The position numbers and the translations under genes are program-made. The notes under the pieces are model-generated. The model was not told the origin of the DNA. It saw only the letters and a program-made list of their open reading frames with translations, and ran no database searches. Positions 10,545 to 22,355 of a stretch of 64,000 nucleotides of DNA are shown one piece after another. Positions within the stretch are counted from its first letter, which is position 1, and the number at the start of each line of letters is the position of its first letter. The DNA is from Agrobacterium fabrum str. C58 (GTDB taxonomy: Bacteria; Pseudomonadota; Alphaproteobacteria; Rhizobiales; Rhizobiaceae), in the NCBI RefSeq assembly GCF_000092025.1, contig NC_003063.2, forward strand, positions 1,231,001-1,295,000, in the 5' to 3' direction.

Positions 10545-10718
10545 TTCCTGTTCGCAATTTGATGATGCCCGGCTCTTGTGTCAACGGCCGAATTCGAGAA
10601 GTCTAAGCTCAGGATGCATCGCTTTGAGGAGGGCGGTGCAGCCATTCGGGTGCAACGGTTTCGGTTCACCGCTGCACAGACAATCTGAGGCTCGCAATCA
10701 TCTCTGGGAGGAGAAGTC

Positions 10719-11927
10719 ATGCGCAAGAGTATCGTTTTATCCACGGCCATGGCACTGGCCGCCGGCACTGCCGCTTATGCCGCCGAGATTTCGGACGGCA
10801 AGGTCAAGATCGGTATCCTGAACGACCAGTCGGGCGTCTACGCCAACTTCGGCGGCAAATACTCTTATGAAGCCGCGAAGATGGCGGTCGAGGATTTCGG
10901 CGGCAAGGTGCTTGGCGCACCGGTTGAGGTGGTGACAGCCGATCACCAGAACAAGGCGGACGTCGCCTCCAACATTGCCCGGCAATGGTACGACACGGAG
11001 CAGGTCGATTCGATCATGGAACTGACCTCGTCGTCGGTAGGTCTTGCCGTGCAGGCGCTCTCCAAGGACAAGAAGAAAATCACCGTCAACACCGGCGCGG
11101 CAACCACCGAGCTGACCGGCAAGCAGTGCAGCCCCTATGGTTTCCATTGGGCCTATGACACCTATTCGCTGGCAGTCGGCACCGGCGGCGCGCTCGTCAA
11201 GCAGGGCGGCGACAGCTGGTTCTTCCTGACTGCTGACTATGCTTTCGGTTATTCGCTGGAAGAAAACACCAGCAATTTCGTCAAGGCGAATGGCGGTAAG
11301 GTACTTGGCTCGGTGCGCCATCCTCTGGCGACGACGGATTATTCTTCCTTCCTGCTGCAGGCGCAGTCCTCGGGTGCGAAGGTCATCGGCCTCGCCAATG
11401 CCGGTCTCGATACCTCCAACGCCATCAAGCAGGCGTCCGAATTCGGCATCGTCGCCGGCGGCCAGCGGCTTGCAGCGCTCCTCTTCACGCTTGCGGAAGT
11501 GCATGGCCTCGGTCTTGAGGCAGCGCAGGGTCTGACGCTGACGGAAGGGTTCTATTGGGACCGCGACGATGAATCGCGCAAATTCGGTGAGCGCTTCAAG
11601 GAACGCACCGGCGCCATGCCCAACATGATCCATACCGGCACCTATTCCGCCGTGCTGCATTATCTGAAGGCCATCGAAAAGGCCGGCACTGACGATGCCG
11701 ATGCCGTCGCCAAGGCCATGAAGGAAATGCCTGTTAACGACGTCTTCGCCAAGGACGGCCATGTGGCCGCAAACGGCCGCATGATCCACGACATGTATCT
11801 CATGGAAGTGAAGAAGCCGGATGAGAGCAAGCAGCCCTGGGATTATTACAAGGTGCTCGCCACCATCCCCGGCAAGGAAGCCTTCATGGACCCCACAAAA
11901 AGCGGTTGCCCGCTGGTGAAACAATAA
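10719..11927 (+). CDS. ABC transporter substrate-binding protein, branched-chain amino acid type
   Basis: The 402-residue periplasmic protein has a signal peptide (MRKSIVLSTAMALAAGTAAY, cleavage near YAA-EI) followed by a Peripla_BP_6 (LivJ-type) domain starting VKIGILNDQSGVYANFGG. A GGGAGGAG ribosome site precedes the ATG. It opens the operon of ATPase-ATPase-permease-permease genes. In family 4-type importers the ligand may be an amino acid, amide, aromatic acid or short organic acid. The enzymes downstream point to an alcohol or hydroxyacid rather than leucine, but that is inference. Confidence 0.92.
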   Translation: MRKSIVLSTAMALAAGTAAYAAEISDGKVKIGILNDQSGVYANFGGKYSYEAAKMAVEDFGGKVLGAPVEVVTADHQNKADVASNIARQWYDTEQVDSIMELTSSSVGLAVQALSKDKKKITVNTGAATTELTGKQCSPYGFHWAYDTYSLAVGTGGALVKQGGDSWFFLTADYAFGYSLEENTSNFVKANGGKVLGSVRHPLATTDYSSFLLQAQSSGAKVIGLANAGLDTSNAIKQASEFGIVAGGQRLAALLFTLAEVHGLGLEAAQGLTLTEGFYWDRDDESRKFGERFKERTGAMPNMIHTGTYSAVLHYLKAIEKAGTDDADAVAKAMKEMPVNDVFAKDGHVAANGRMIHDMYLMEVKKPDESKQPWDYYKVLATIPGKEAFMDPTKSGCPLVKQ

Positions 11928-11955
11928 AAGACTGACATAATAAGGGGAAAGTTTC

Positions 11956-12762
11956 ATGATGATCGCTACCGCCCCCGCCGGGCAGGCCGAACCCCCTGCC
12001 GGGCAGGCTGAACCTCGTGTCGTTCTTTCGGCGCGTGGTCTCACCAAAACCTTCGGTGCATTCGCGGCCGTGAAAAACGTCGATCTCGACGTCCATCATG
12101 CCCGCGTGCATGCGCTGATCGGTCCGAACGGCGCCGGCAAGACGACGGTCTTTAATCTATTGACCAAGTTTCTCCAGCCGACGGGCGGGGCGATCACCTT
12201 CATGGGAACGGACATAACAAAGACGCCGCCGGACAAGGTGGCGCGTCTCGGCCTCGTGCGCTCTTTTCAGATATCGGCAGTGTTTCCGCATCTGACGGTT
12301 CTCGAGAACGTGCGGGTGGCGTTGCAGCGGCCCAATAGTCTTGCAACGCAATTCTGGCTGCCGCTCTCCTCACTCGACAGGCTGAACGCCCGTGCCGAGG
12401 AGCTGATCTCCATGGTCGGCCTCACGCGGGAAAAAAATGCGCTTGCGGCCGATCTGTCTTACGGTCGCAAGCGGGTTCTCGAAATCGCCACCACGCTGGC
12501 GCTCGATCCAAAGGTTCTGCTGCTGGACGAGCCCATGGCTGGCATGGGTGGGGAAGATGTCTCCCATGTCGCCGAACTCATCCGCGAGGTGGCCAAAACC
12601 CGCGCGGTGCTGATGGTCGAACACAATCTGAAGGTCGTGGCCGATATCTGTCACCATGTCACGGTGCTGCAGCGCGGTGAAATTCTGGCGGAGGGCGATT
12701 ACGCCGCCGTTTCCGCCGATCCGCGCGTGCGCACGGCCTATATGGGCACGGAGGAGGCTTGA
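11956..12762 (+). CDS. Branched-chain-type ABC transporter ATP-binding protein (LivG-like)
   Basis: The 268-residue ATPase has Walker A GPNGAGKT, signature LSYGRKRVLEIA, Walker B VLLLDEPMAGMG and H-loop MVEHNLKVV. The LivG insertion (SFQISAVFPHLTVLENVRVAL) is present. The N-terminus is unusual: a short tandem repeat encodes PAGQAEP twice before the domain starts at VVLSARGLTKTFG. A start further in cannot be excluded. It pairs with the LivF-like ATPase that starts one base after its stop. Confidence 0.92.
   Translation: MMIATAPAGQAEPPAGQAEPRVVLSARGLTKTFGAFAAVKNVDLDVHHARVHALIGPNGAGKTTVFNLLTKFLQPTGGAITFMGTDITKTPPDKVARLGLVRSFQISAVFPHLTVLENVRVALQRPNSLATQFWLPLSSLDRLNARAEELISMVGLTREKNALAADLSYGRKRVLEIATTLALDPKVLLLDEPMAGMGGEDVSHVAELIREVAKTRAVLMVEHNLKVVADICHHVTVLQRGEILAEGDYAAVSADPRVRTAYMGTEEA
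11977..12018 (+). repeat. 21-bp tandem duplication at the start of the LivG-like gene
   Basis: Two adjacent 21-base units (11977-11997 and 11998-12018) differ at only a few positions and keep the reading frame. They encode two copies of a PAGQAEP-like peptide ahead of the conserved ATPase domain. Confidence 0.8.
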
Positions 12763-12763
12763 T

Positions 12764-13465
12764 ATGGCGGCAATGCTGGAAGTCTCCAACCTGAAATCCT
12801 GGTATGGCGAAAGCCAGGCCCTGCACGGCGTCGATCTAACGGTCGGCGAGGGTGAAACAATCACCATTCTCGGCCGCAATGGCGTGGGCAAGACCACGAC
12901 GCTGCGCACCATCATGGGCATCATCCGCAACCGCAAGGGCGTCATCAAGCTTGGTGGCAAAGATATGATGCCGGTGCCGCTGCATCGCACGGCAAAATAC
13001 GGCATTGGTTTCGTGCCGGAAGAGCGCGGCATCTTCGCGACGCTGAGTGTCGAGGAAAATCTGATGCTGCCGCCCGTGGTCGCCTCCGGCGGCATGACGC
13101 TTGATGAAATCTATGAATTGTTCCCCAACCTCCATGAGCGCCGCACCAGCCCCGGAACCAAGCTTTCCGGCGGTGAACAGCAGATGCTCGCCATGGCGCG
13201 CATCCTGCGCACCGGCGTGAAGGTGCTGCTGCTCGATGAACCGACCGAGGGGCTTGCGCCTGTCATCGTCCAACGCATCGGCGAAGTGCTGCAAAAGCTG
13301 AAGAGCCGCGGCATGACCGTGGTTCTGGTCGAGCAGAATTTCCGGTTCGCCAGCCGTATCGCTGATCGCTTCTACCTGATGGATCATGGCCAGATGGTCA
13401 GCAATTTCCCGGTGGGCGAGCTTTCGGCCCGCATGGGCGAACTCAATAAAGTGCTGGGGGTTTAA
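12764..13465 (+). CDS. Branched-chain-type ABC transporter ATP-binding protein (LivF-like)
   Basis: I choose the ATG at 12764 (MAAMLEVSNLKSWYG), one base after the preceding stop. The product has 233 residues, the usual LivF size. Walker A is GRNGVGKT, the signature LSGGEQQMLAMAR, and Walker B VLLLDEPTEGLAP, with the LivF-specific FVPEERGIFATLSVEENL segment. It forms the heteromeric ATPase with the upstream gene product. Confidence 0.93.
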   Translation: MAAMLEVSNLKSWYGESQALHGVDLTVGEGETITILGRNGVGKTTTLRTIMGIIRNRKGVIKLGGKDMMPVPLHRTAKYGIGFVPEERGIFATLSVEENLMLPPVVASGGMTLDEIYELFPNLHERRTSPGTKLSGGEQQMLAMARILRTGVKVLLLDEPTEGLAPVIVQRIGEVLQKLKSRGMTVVLVEQNFRFASRIADRFYLMDHGQMVSNFPVGELSARMGELNKVLGV

Positions 13466-13467
13466 CG

Positions 13468-14355
13468 ATGACGATGATCTTCGGCATTCCAATTCAGGCC
13501 CTGCTCGGGCAATTGCTGATCGGCCTGATCAACGGCTCGTTTTATGCGCTGCTGTCGCTCGGCCTTGCCGTCATTTTCGGCCTGCTGCGCGTCATCAATT
13601 TTGCCCATGGGGCGCAATATATGCTCGGGGCTTTTGTCGCCTTCCTCGGCCTGCAATATTTCGGCATCAATTTCTGGATGGCGCTCATCGTTACGCCGCT
13701 CGTCGTCGCGCTTTTCGGTGCGATCGTCGAACGTTTCATGCTGTCGCGGCTTTATGATCTCGATCCGCTTTACGGGCTGCTTTTCACCTTCGGTCTGGCG
13801 CTGGTGGTGGAAGGCACGTTCCGCTGGCTTTATGGTGCGGCGGGCCAGCCCTATTCGGTGCCGCGTGAGCTTGCCGGCGGCACCAATCTCGGCTTCATGT
13901 TCCTGCCGAATTATCGCGCCTTCGTTGTCGTCATTTCGCTGGTCGCCTGCATCGCCACCTGGGCGTTGATCGAAAAGACGCGGCTCGGCTCCTATCTGCG
14001 GGCGGCGACGGAAAATCCGACGCTGGTGCAGGCTTTCGGCATCAACGTGCCGGTGCTGCTGACGCTGACTTATGCGCTGGGTGCCGGCCTTGCCGGGTTC
14101 ACCGGCGTGCTGGCCGCACCCATCTATCAGGTCTCGCCGCTGATGGGCACCAACCTCATCATCGTCGTTTTCGCCGTGGTCGTCGTCGGCGGCATGGGGT
14201 CGATCATGGGTGCCATCGTCACCGGTTACATGCTGGGTATCGCCGAAGGCCTGACCAAGGTGTTTTACCCTGAGGCCTCCAATATCGTCATCTTCGTCAT
14301 CATGGCCTTTGTGCTGCTCATCCGCCCCGCCGGACTTTTCGGAAAGGACGCCTGA
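13468..14355 (+). CDS. Branched-chain-type ABC transporter permease (LivH-like)
   Basis: This 295-residue inner-membrane protein starts two bases after the LivF stop. It has the LivH hallmark near the N-terminus (LLIGLINGSFYALLSLGLAV, then RVINFAHGAQYMLGAF) and about eight hydrophobic helices. It belongs to the BPD_transp_2 family. It is tightly linked to the next permease gene. Confidence 0.93.
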   Translation: MTMIFGIPIQALLGQLLIGLINGSFYALLSLGLAVIFGLLRVINFAHGAQYMLGAFVAFLGLQYFGINFWMALIVTPLVVALFGAIVERFMLSRLYDLDPLYGLLFTFGLALVVEGTFRWLYGAAGQPYSVPRELAGGTNLGFMFLPNYRAFVVVISLVACIATWALIEKTRLGSYLRAATENPTLVQAFGINVPVLLTLTYALGAGLAGFTGVLAAPIYQVSPLMGTNLIIVVFAVVVVGGMGSIMGAIVTGYMLGIAEGLTKVFYPEASNIVIFVIMAFVLLIRPAGLFGKDA

Positions 14356-14356
14356 T

Positions 14357-15364
14357 ATGTCCAAAGCCACCCATAGCCCCACCGCCGGAGCGATGCCGCA
14401 GACGGAAGTTTCGACGACTGCCGGCACCATCAAGACCGTGCTCATTCTGGCGGGGCTTGCCGTCCTCATCGCCGCGCCGATGTTCGTCTATCCGATCTTT
14501 CTGATGAAGCTTCTGTGCTTTGCCCTGTTTGCCTGCGCCTTCAATCTGCTGATCGGTTACACCGGGCTGCTGTCCTTCGGCCATGCGGCATTTTTCGGCG
14601 GTGCTGCCTATTTTACCGCCTATTCGGTGAAGGAATGGGGCGTGACGCCGGAGATAGGTCTCATCATCGGCATGGCGGGTGCGGCGCTTCTTGGCCTCGT
14701 CATCGGCTTCTTCGCCATCCGTCGCCAGGGCATCTATTTCGCCATGATCACGCTGGCGCTGTCGCAGATGTTTTATTTCTTCTGCCTTCAGGCGCCGTTT
14801 ACCCATGGCGAGGACGGCTTGCAGGGCGTGCCGCGCGGCCATCTCTTCGGCCTTCTCGACCTTAATGCGCCGCTCAACATCTATTACACGGTGCTGGCCG
14901 CCTTCGTGCTCGCACTTTTGGTCATCTGGCGTTTCGTCAATTCACCCTTTGGCATGATCCTGAAATCCATCCGTGAAAACGAGCAGCGCGCCATTTCGCT
15001 CGGCTACAGCGTGCAGCGCTACAAGCTCGGTGCTTTCGTCATGTCGGCGGCGCTGGCCGGTCTTGCAGGCGGCCTGAAGGCGCTGGTCTTCCAGTTCGCG
15101 ACGCTGACGGATGTGACATGGCAGATGTCCGGCGAAGTCATTCTGATGACGTTGCTCGGCGGTATCGGCACCATGATTGGCCCGATTTTCGGCGCGGGCC
15201 TCGTGGTCACCTTGCAGAACTATCTTGCGACATCGGATTTCCCGGTCACCATCATTACCGGCCTTGTATTCATGGCCTGCGTCCTGGTGTTCCGGCGCGG
15301 TCTGATCGGCGAATTTTACGCGTCGCGGCTTGGGAGAAAACTCGGCTTCCAGCACCGCGGCTAG
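14357..15364 (+). CDS. Branched-chain-type ABC transporter permease (LivM-like)
   Basis: The start at 14357 (MSKATHSPTAGAMP) lies one base after the LivH stop; the product has 335 residues. A hydrophilic N-terminal tail of about 35 residues precedes the membrane domain. The LivM motif NLLIGYTGLLSFGHAAFFGG and the segment SIRENEQRAISLGY are present. It completes the importer. The next gene follows after about 60-75 bases. Confidence 0.93.
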   Translation: MSKATHSPTAGAMPQTEVSTTAGTIKTVLILAGLAVLIAAPMFVYPIFLMKLLCFALFACAFNLLIGYTGLLSFGHAAFFGGAAYFTAYSVKEWGVTPEIGLIIGMAGAALLGLVIGFFAIRRQGIYFAMITLALSQMFYFFCLQAPFTHGEDGLQGVPRGHLFGLLDLNAPLNIYYTVLAAFVLALLVIWRFVNSPFGMILKSIRENEQRAISLGYSVQRYKLGAFVMSAALAGLAGGLKALVFQFATLTDVTWQMSGEVILMTLLGGIGTMIGPIFGAGLVVTLQNYLATSDFPVTIITGLVFMACVLVFRRGLIGEFYASRLGRKLGFQHRG

Positions 15365-15438
15365 ATATTTTTGAAAACACTTGAAAAGCCTCCTCCGCGT
15401 CCGGGACGACGCGGCAAGGGTGGCGCATGGAGAACGAC

Positions 15439-17034
15439 ATGGGCGAATATGACTATATTGTCATCGGGGCGGGGAGTGCCGGATGTGTCCTTGCCAACCG
15501 CCTTTCAAAGGATCCGAACAACCGTGTCCTGCTCTTGGAGGCGGGTGGCAATGACAATTACCACTGGATCCATATTCCCGTCGGTTATCTCTATTGTATC
15601 AACAATCCGCGCACCGACTGGTGTTTCAAGACGGCCGAAGAGCCGGGGCTCAATGGCCGCGCGCTGATCTATCCGCGCGGCAAGGTTCTGGGCGGCTGCT
15701 CCTCCATCAACGGCATGATCTACATGCGCGGCCAGGCGCGGGACTACGATGTCTGGCGCCAGCTTGGCTGCGAGGGCTGGGGCTGGAGCGACATCCTGCC
15801 CTATTTCATGAAGTCGGAAGATTTTTACCGCGGCAAGAGCGACCTGCATTCCGCCGGCGGTGAGTGGCGGGTGGAAAAAGCCCGCGTGCGCTGGGATGTG
15901 CTGGACGCCTTCCAGAAGGCGGCAGGCGAAGCCGGCATTCCCGCGACCGATGACTTCAATCGGGGCGACAATGAAGGTGCCGGGTATTTCGATGTGAACC
16001 AGCGCTCTGGCTGGCGCTGGAACACCGCCAAGGCATTTCTCAAGCCCGCACTTGGCCGCAAGAACCTCACGGTTCTGACCAAGGCGCATGTCAAGCGGTT
16101 GATCATCGAGGAGTGCCGGGTTACAGCCGTCGAGTTCCACCATGACGGCGTCCTGAAAAAGATGCGCGCACGGCGCGAGACGGTGCTATCAGCCGGCGCG
16201 ATCGGTTCGCCGCATATTCTGGAGCTTTCCGGTGTCGGCCGTGGCGATGTGTTGCAGGCCGCCGGTATCGACACGGTGGCGGAGGTTCATGGGGTGGGCG
16301 AAAACCTGCAGGACCATCTGCAATTGCGCATGGTCTATAAGGTTTCCGGCGTTCTGACGCTGAATGAACGGGCCTCCACCCTGTTCGGCAAGGCGAGGAT
16401 CGGGTTGGAATATGCGCTGACGCGCTCCGGGCCGATGTCGATGGCGCCGAGCCAGCTTGGCGTCTTCACCCGTTCCTCGCCGGAGAAGGAAACCGCCGAT
16501 CTGGAATATCATGTCCAGCCGGTTTCGCTCGACAAGTTCGGGGATCCGGTTCACACTTTTCCGGCCATTACCGCAAGTGTCTGTAATCTGCGGCCGGAAA
16601 GTCGCGGCTCAGTGCATGTTAAAGGACCGGATTTCGCCATGCAGCCGGAAATCCGCCCGAACTATCTTTCCACCGAAGGCGACCGTCAGGTGGCCATCGA
16701 CGCCATGCGGCTGACGCGCCGCATCGTCGCCCAGCCGGCGTTTTCCCGCTTCAACCCGCAGGAATACCGGCCCGGCCCGTCGTTCGAAAACGACAATGAT
16801 CTGGCCAAGGCGGCGGGCGATATCGGCACCACCATCTTCCACCCCGTCGGCACGTTGCGCATGGGCTCGGATGTGGAGAGCGTTGTCGATAACAGGCTGA
16901 AATTCCGAAGGCTCGCCGGGCTGCGCGTTGCCGACGCCTCGGTGATGCCGCGCATCACCTCCGGAAACACCAATTCCCCGACGATCATGATTGCCGAAAA
17001 GGCCGCCGACATGATCCTTGCGGATAATCGCTGA
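15439..17034 (+). CDS. GMC family FAD-dependent oxidoreductase (choline/alcohol dehydrogenase-like)
   Basis: I prefer the ATG at 15439 ([15 protein letters not shown]) because GGAG lies 6 bases upstream; the ATG at 15427 would add four residues. The 531-residue protein has the FAD Rossmann motif at the very N-terminus, the GMC signature [20 protein letters not shown], and C-terminal catalytic His context HPVGTLRMG and [18 protein letters not shown] enzymes oxidise alcohols to aldehydes. Position directly after an importer and before hydroxyacid/ketone-body enzymes suggests oxidation of an imported alcohol. Confidence 0.9.
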   Translation: MGEYDYIVIGAGSAGCVLANRLSKDPNNRVLLLEAGGNDNYHWIHIPVGYLYCINNPRTDWCFKTAEEPGLNGRALIYPRGKVLGGCSSINGMIYMRGQARDYDVWRQLGCEGWGWSDILPYFMKSEDFYRGKSDLHSAGGEWRVEKARVRWDVLDAFQKAAGEAGIPATDDFNRGDNEGAGYFDVNQRSGWRWNTAKAFLKPALGRKNLTVLTKAHVKRLIIEECRVTAVEFHHDGVLKKMRARRETVLSAGAIGSPHILELSGVGRGDVLQAAGIDTVAEVHGVGENLQDHLQLRMVYKVSGVLTLNERASTLFGKARIGLEYALTRSGPMSMAPSQLGVFTRSSPEKETADLEYHVQPVSLDKFGDPVHTFPAITASVCNLRPESRGSVHVKGPDFAMQPEIRPNYLSTEGDRQVAIDAMRLTRRIVAQPAFSRFNPQEYRPGPSFENDNDLAKAAGDIGTTIFHPVGTLRMGSDVESVVDNRLKFRRLAGLRVADASVMPRITSGNTNSPTIMIAEKAADMILADNR

Positions 17035-17047
17035 AAGGAACGCACCG

Positions 17048-17928
17048 ATGAAGACCGTCGCTTTTCTCGGGCTGGGACATATGGGCCTGCCGATGGCCGC
17101 CAATCTCGTCAAGGCGGGGTACGCCGTCAGGGGTTTTGATCTTTCCGAAGCCTGCCGCACGGCGGCGAGAGAGGCCGGAATTCCCGTTGCGGCGGATGCG
17201 ACTGAGGCCACGCACGCGGCGGACGTGGTCATCACCATGTTGCCGAAGGGCGAACATGTTGTGTCGGTCTATGGCGACCTGGTTCGAAAGGTATCCGCCG
17301 GAACGCTGCTCATCGATTGTTCGACGGTGGATATGGAAAGCGCGCTGAAGGCGCATGAACTGGCCGCTTCCGCCGGTTGCCCCTCGGTCGATGCGCCCGT
17401 TTCCGGCGGCACCAGCGGGGCGGCGGCCGGCACCCTGACCTTCATGTGCGGCGGCGAGCCGGACGCTTTTTCGGCGGCAAGGCCGGTGCTGGAGGCGATG
17501 GGCAAGAAGATCGTCCATTGCGGCAAGGGCGGCAATGGCCAGGCGGCGAAGATCTGCAACAACATGATTCTCGGCATTTCCATGATCGCGGTTTCCGAGG
17601 CCTTTGTGCTCGGCGAAAAACTCGGCCTTTCGCATCAGGCGCTGTTCGATGTTGCTTCCACCTCCTCGGGGCAATGCTGGTCGCTCACCACCTATTGCCC
17701 GGTGCCGGGGCCGGTGCCGACATCGCCTGCCAATAAGGACTACCAGCCGGGTTTTGCGGCGGCCTTGATGCTGAAGGATCTGAAGCTGTCGCAGGCAGCG
17801 GCCAATGGCACGGGTGTTTCCACCCCGCTTGGGGCTGCGGCATCGGCGCTTTATGAGAGCTTCGTCGGCGAGGGTGGCGGCGGGCGTGATTTTTCCGCCA
17901 TTGTCGAAATGCTGCGCGGAGGCGAAGC

Positions 17929-17932
<4 letters not shown>
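17048..17932 (+). CDS. 3-hydroxyisobutyrate dehydrogenase-like beta-hydroxyacid dehydrogenase
   Basis: The start at 17048 (MKTVAFLGLGHMGLPMAANL) gives 294 residues, normal for the family. The Rossmann GLGHMG motif, the substrate loop DAPVSGGTSGAAAGTLTFM and the catalytic Lys region GNGQAAKICNNM are intact. It would oxidise a beta-hydroxyacid with NAD(P). It starts 13 bases after the GMC gene and overlaps the next start by ATGA. The context fits a catabolic chain through a beta-hydroxyacid, though tartronate semialdehyde reductase-type activity is also possible in this family. Confidence 0.87.
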
Positions 17933-19884
<1,952 letters not shown>

Positions 19885-19888
19885 ACCG

Positions 19889-20674
19889 ATGGAGGATCAA
19901 CCAAAAACCGTGCTCGTTACGGGTTCCACCAGCGGCATCGGGCTCGCCATCGCCAAGCGTTTTGCCGAAGCCGGGTTTCTGGTCGCCGTCCACGGTGTGG
20001 AGACGGCGGCGGAGGGCGCGCAGGCCCTTGAAGCGGTTGCGACAGTGGCGCGCCACCGGCCGGTCTATTTTTCCGCCAATCTCGCCCATTACGACGAGAG
20101 CGCGCACCTTCCGGAAAAAGTCATCGCCGAGTTCGGCCATATCGATGTGCTGGTCAACAATGCCGGCATCCAGAAGGTCGCGCCGATCGACGAGTTCGAT
20201 TTTGCCGATTTCTCGCGCATCGTCGCGATCTCGCTCGACAGCGCTTTCCATACGATCCACGCAGCCCTGCCGGGCATGAAGGAAAGGGGCTGGGGCCGCA
20301 TCGTCAATATCGCGTCCGCGCATGGATTACGCGCCTCGCCCTTCAAGGCACCTTATGTGGCAACCAAACACGCCGTGGTTGGGCTGACGAAAAGCGTGGC
20401 GCTGGAAGTGGCCGAGCAGGGCATCACCTGCAACGCCATCTGCCCGGGTTATGTCTGGACCCCCCTGGTTGCAGCCCAGGTGGCCGATCAGGCGCGGGTG
20501 CATGGCATGAGCGAGGACGATGTGGTGAAGAAGGTGATGCTTGCGCCACAGCCGACCAGACGGTTCGTGCAGCCGGAGGAAGTGGCGGAAATGGCGCTTT
20601 ATCTTGCGGGCGATATGGCGCGCTCCATCACCGGCACGACCATTTCCATCGACGGCGGCTGGACGGCGAAATAA
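19889..20674 (+). CDS. 3-hydroxybutyrate dehydrogenase (short-chain dehydrogenase)
   Basis: The 261-residue classical SDR has cofactor motif TGSTSGIG near the N-terminus, NNAGIQ, Ser in NIASAHGL, and catalytic Tyr156/Lys160 (YVATK). NAICPGYVWTPLV and the C-terminal GTTISIDGGWTAK are typical of 3-hydroxybutyrate dehydrogenase. It should interconvert D-3-hydroxybutyrate and acetoacetate with NAD. It begins 4 bases after the acetoacetyl-CoA synthetase gene and closes the operon. Confidence 0.88.
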   Translation: MEDQPKTVLVTGSTSGIGLAIAKRFAEAGFLVAVHGVETAAEGAQALEAVATVARHRPVYFSANLAHYDESAHLPEKVIAEFGHIDVLVNNAGIQKVAPIDEFDFADFSRIVAISLDSAFHTIHAALPGMKERGWGRIVNIASAHGLRASPFKAPYVATKHAVVGLTKSVALEVAEQGITCNAICPGYVWTPLVAAQVADQARVHGMSEDDVVKKVMLAPQPTRRFVQPEEVAEMALYLAGDMARSITGTTISIDGGWTAK

Positions 20675-20792
20675 TTTTTATGTGTCTGCCCTTTGCGAAC
20701 CGTCTCGCCACCTTCCGGCATTGTTAGGCGATTTCAATCCTGTATAGTTTTCGTGGACGGCGAGGTCAGCGCCGTGTTCACGGAAAAGCGGC

Positions 20793-21836
20793 ATGATGAA
20801 CACAGGGTCTTTTGAAGCGCCGCTGGCGCGATCGCGTTTCGATACGCGCCATGTGCCGAAGCGCGATGCGATGGGGTTGTGGCGGGATTCGATCAACGTG
20901 CTGTTCGATGCCCGGCTGCGTAGCTCGCAGGATGATGGTTTCTTCGCCAGTGTCGATGCCGCGTTCATCGGCAATGTCGCACTTGGCCGCACGCAATCCT
21001 CCGCGCAGGATTTCGACCGGTCGCGCAACAAGCTTGCCCGTGACGGCATGGACGGTTTTCTCCTGCAATTTTATGCCAGCGGCAAGAGCATGTCGCGGCG
21101 AGGCACGGGTGAAACAGCCGGCCCGGGAGACCTCTATATCATCGACATGGCGCAACCGCTCGCCACCGCGACGACCGATCACGATCATCTGAGCCTGGTG
21201 GTGCCGCGCCGGTTGCTGGAAGGCAGGCTTATCGGCTCCGGCAATCATCACGAACGTGTGCTGCCGGCCGGTCTGCCGCTGGTATCGCTCCTGCGGGAAA
21301 CGATGACGAGCATCTATCGCCATTTCGATGTCATGAATGCCAATGACGGCGCGGCCACGGTCTCGCCGCTTCTGGAGCTCGCGACCGCTGCCATCAACAA
21401 CCACGTCCGGGAAGACAATGCGCAGGGCGTGCAGCGGGCGCTACGGGCCTCCATCCGGCGTTATATCGACAATCACCTGCTCGATCCTGCCCTTTCGGTA
21501 GAAAAGGTGATGGGCGAATTCGGTGTGTCGCGCCGCACGGTCTATCGGCTGTTCGAGCCGCTTGGCGGCTTTTCGGCCTGTATCACCCATCGCCGTCTCG
21601 AACGCGCCATGGATTTTCTGCGGGCACCGCAATCATCACACATGACGATTGCCGATGTGGCGGCGGCTTACGGTTTCACCAATCCGGAAAATTTCAGCCG
21701 CGTCTTTAAAAAGACCTTCGGCCTCTCCCCGCGCCAGATCCGCCACTTCGCGTCGGAAAACCGTGATGTCACCTCGGAGATTCTGAAGCCGGACAGTGCG
21801 GAGTGGATGCGCTGGATCGTGCAGCTGGGGCGCTGA
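20793..21836 (+). CDS. AraC family transcriptional regulator
   Basis: The 347-residue protein has an N-terminal AraC-binding-like domain (FDTRHVPKRDAMGLWRDSIN, then RSRNKLARDGMDGF) and a C-terminal double helix-turn-helix (VEKVMGEFGVSRRTVYRLF and TIADVAAAYGFTNPENFSRV, ending KKTFGLSPRQIR). It follows the catabolic operon after a 118-base gap and has its own upstream region. It is a plausible activator of that operon, alongside the LysR at the other end. No ligand can be read. Confidence 0.9.
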   Translation: MMNTGSFEAPLARSRFDTRHVPKRDAMGLWRDSINVLFDARLRSSQDDGFFASVDAAFIGNVALGRTQSSAQDFDRSRNKLARDGMDGFLLQFYASGKSMSRRGTGETAGPGDLYIIDMAQPLATATTDHDHLSLVVPRRLLEGRLIGSGNHHERVLPAGLPLVSLLRETMTSIYRHFDVMNANDGAATVSPLLELATAAINNHVREDNAQGVQRALRASIRRYIDNHLLDPALSVEKVMGEFGVSRRTVYRLFEPLGGFSACITHRRLERAMDFLRAPQSSHMTIADVAAAYGFTNPENFSRVFKKTFGLSPRQIRHFASENRDVTSEILKPDSAEWMRWIVQLGR

Positions 21837-22355
21837 TACCGATCAGTCGAATTTTAGCTGGCACTTTATGACGGTTCGCTGGCACAATTTAACCATTCGT
21901 CCCGGTTGCGTTGCAACAGGGGTGCAAATGCGCGTCCAACATGTCAAAATCTGCGGGTTATTTTTCATAGAAATATTGCCTGATGATCATGATGTTGAGA
22001 ATTCCTGTTTTTCTGGACCTGTTGATCCTGTGGCGCGGATGGCGCCGCGGGGTAAAAAAATACCTTTCCTTTGCCCGTTTCGGCTCGGACTTTCGAAGTG
22101 TGACGCCGCCCTTGCCGTTGGCGGGTTCCGGCAGTCCCGCAGACTGTTCGTGGGAAACGGATGAGGACGAAGCCCGGCAGCCGGTATCCTGGCTCGGCCT
22201 CGGGCAAAGCTTCAGCGCGGTGGAGGTGGCGGACTGTGACGGTTCAAACCGATCCCGTCTGCCGGTCGAGTGCGGTTAAGGTCGTTCTTCTGCCGTCTGG
22301 AACAAAACCCTATCCCGGAGGATTAGGTCCCAAACGGTTACAGGGAGTGAAAGAC
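21837..22355. other. 519-base region without a convincing gene
   Basis: No open frame here has an initiation signal together with a recognisable protein. A 98-codon frame at 21983-22279 has no ribosome site and no family features. Near the right end GGAAC (22299-22303) is followed after 17 bases by GATT, a weak EcfG-like promoter for the small gene at 22356, and CCCGGAGGATTAGG lies further down. No tRNA or attachment site is visible. Confidence 0.5.

Noticed and set aside
22220..22270. GGTTCAAACC as the T arm of a tRNA
   Set aside because: No acceptor, D or anticodon stem can be folded around it.
21983..22279. 98-codon frame in the gap after the AraC gene
   Set aside because: No ribosome site before its start, no family resemblance and odd composition; insufficient to call a gene.
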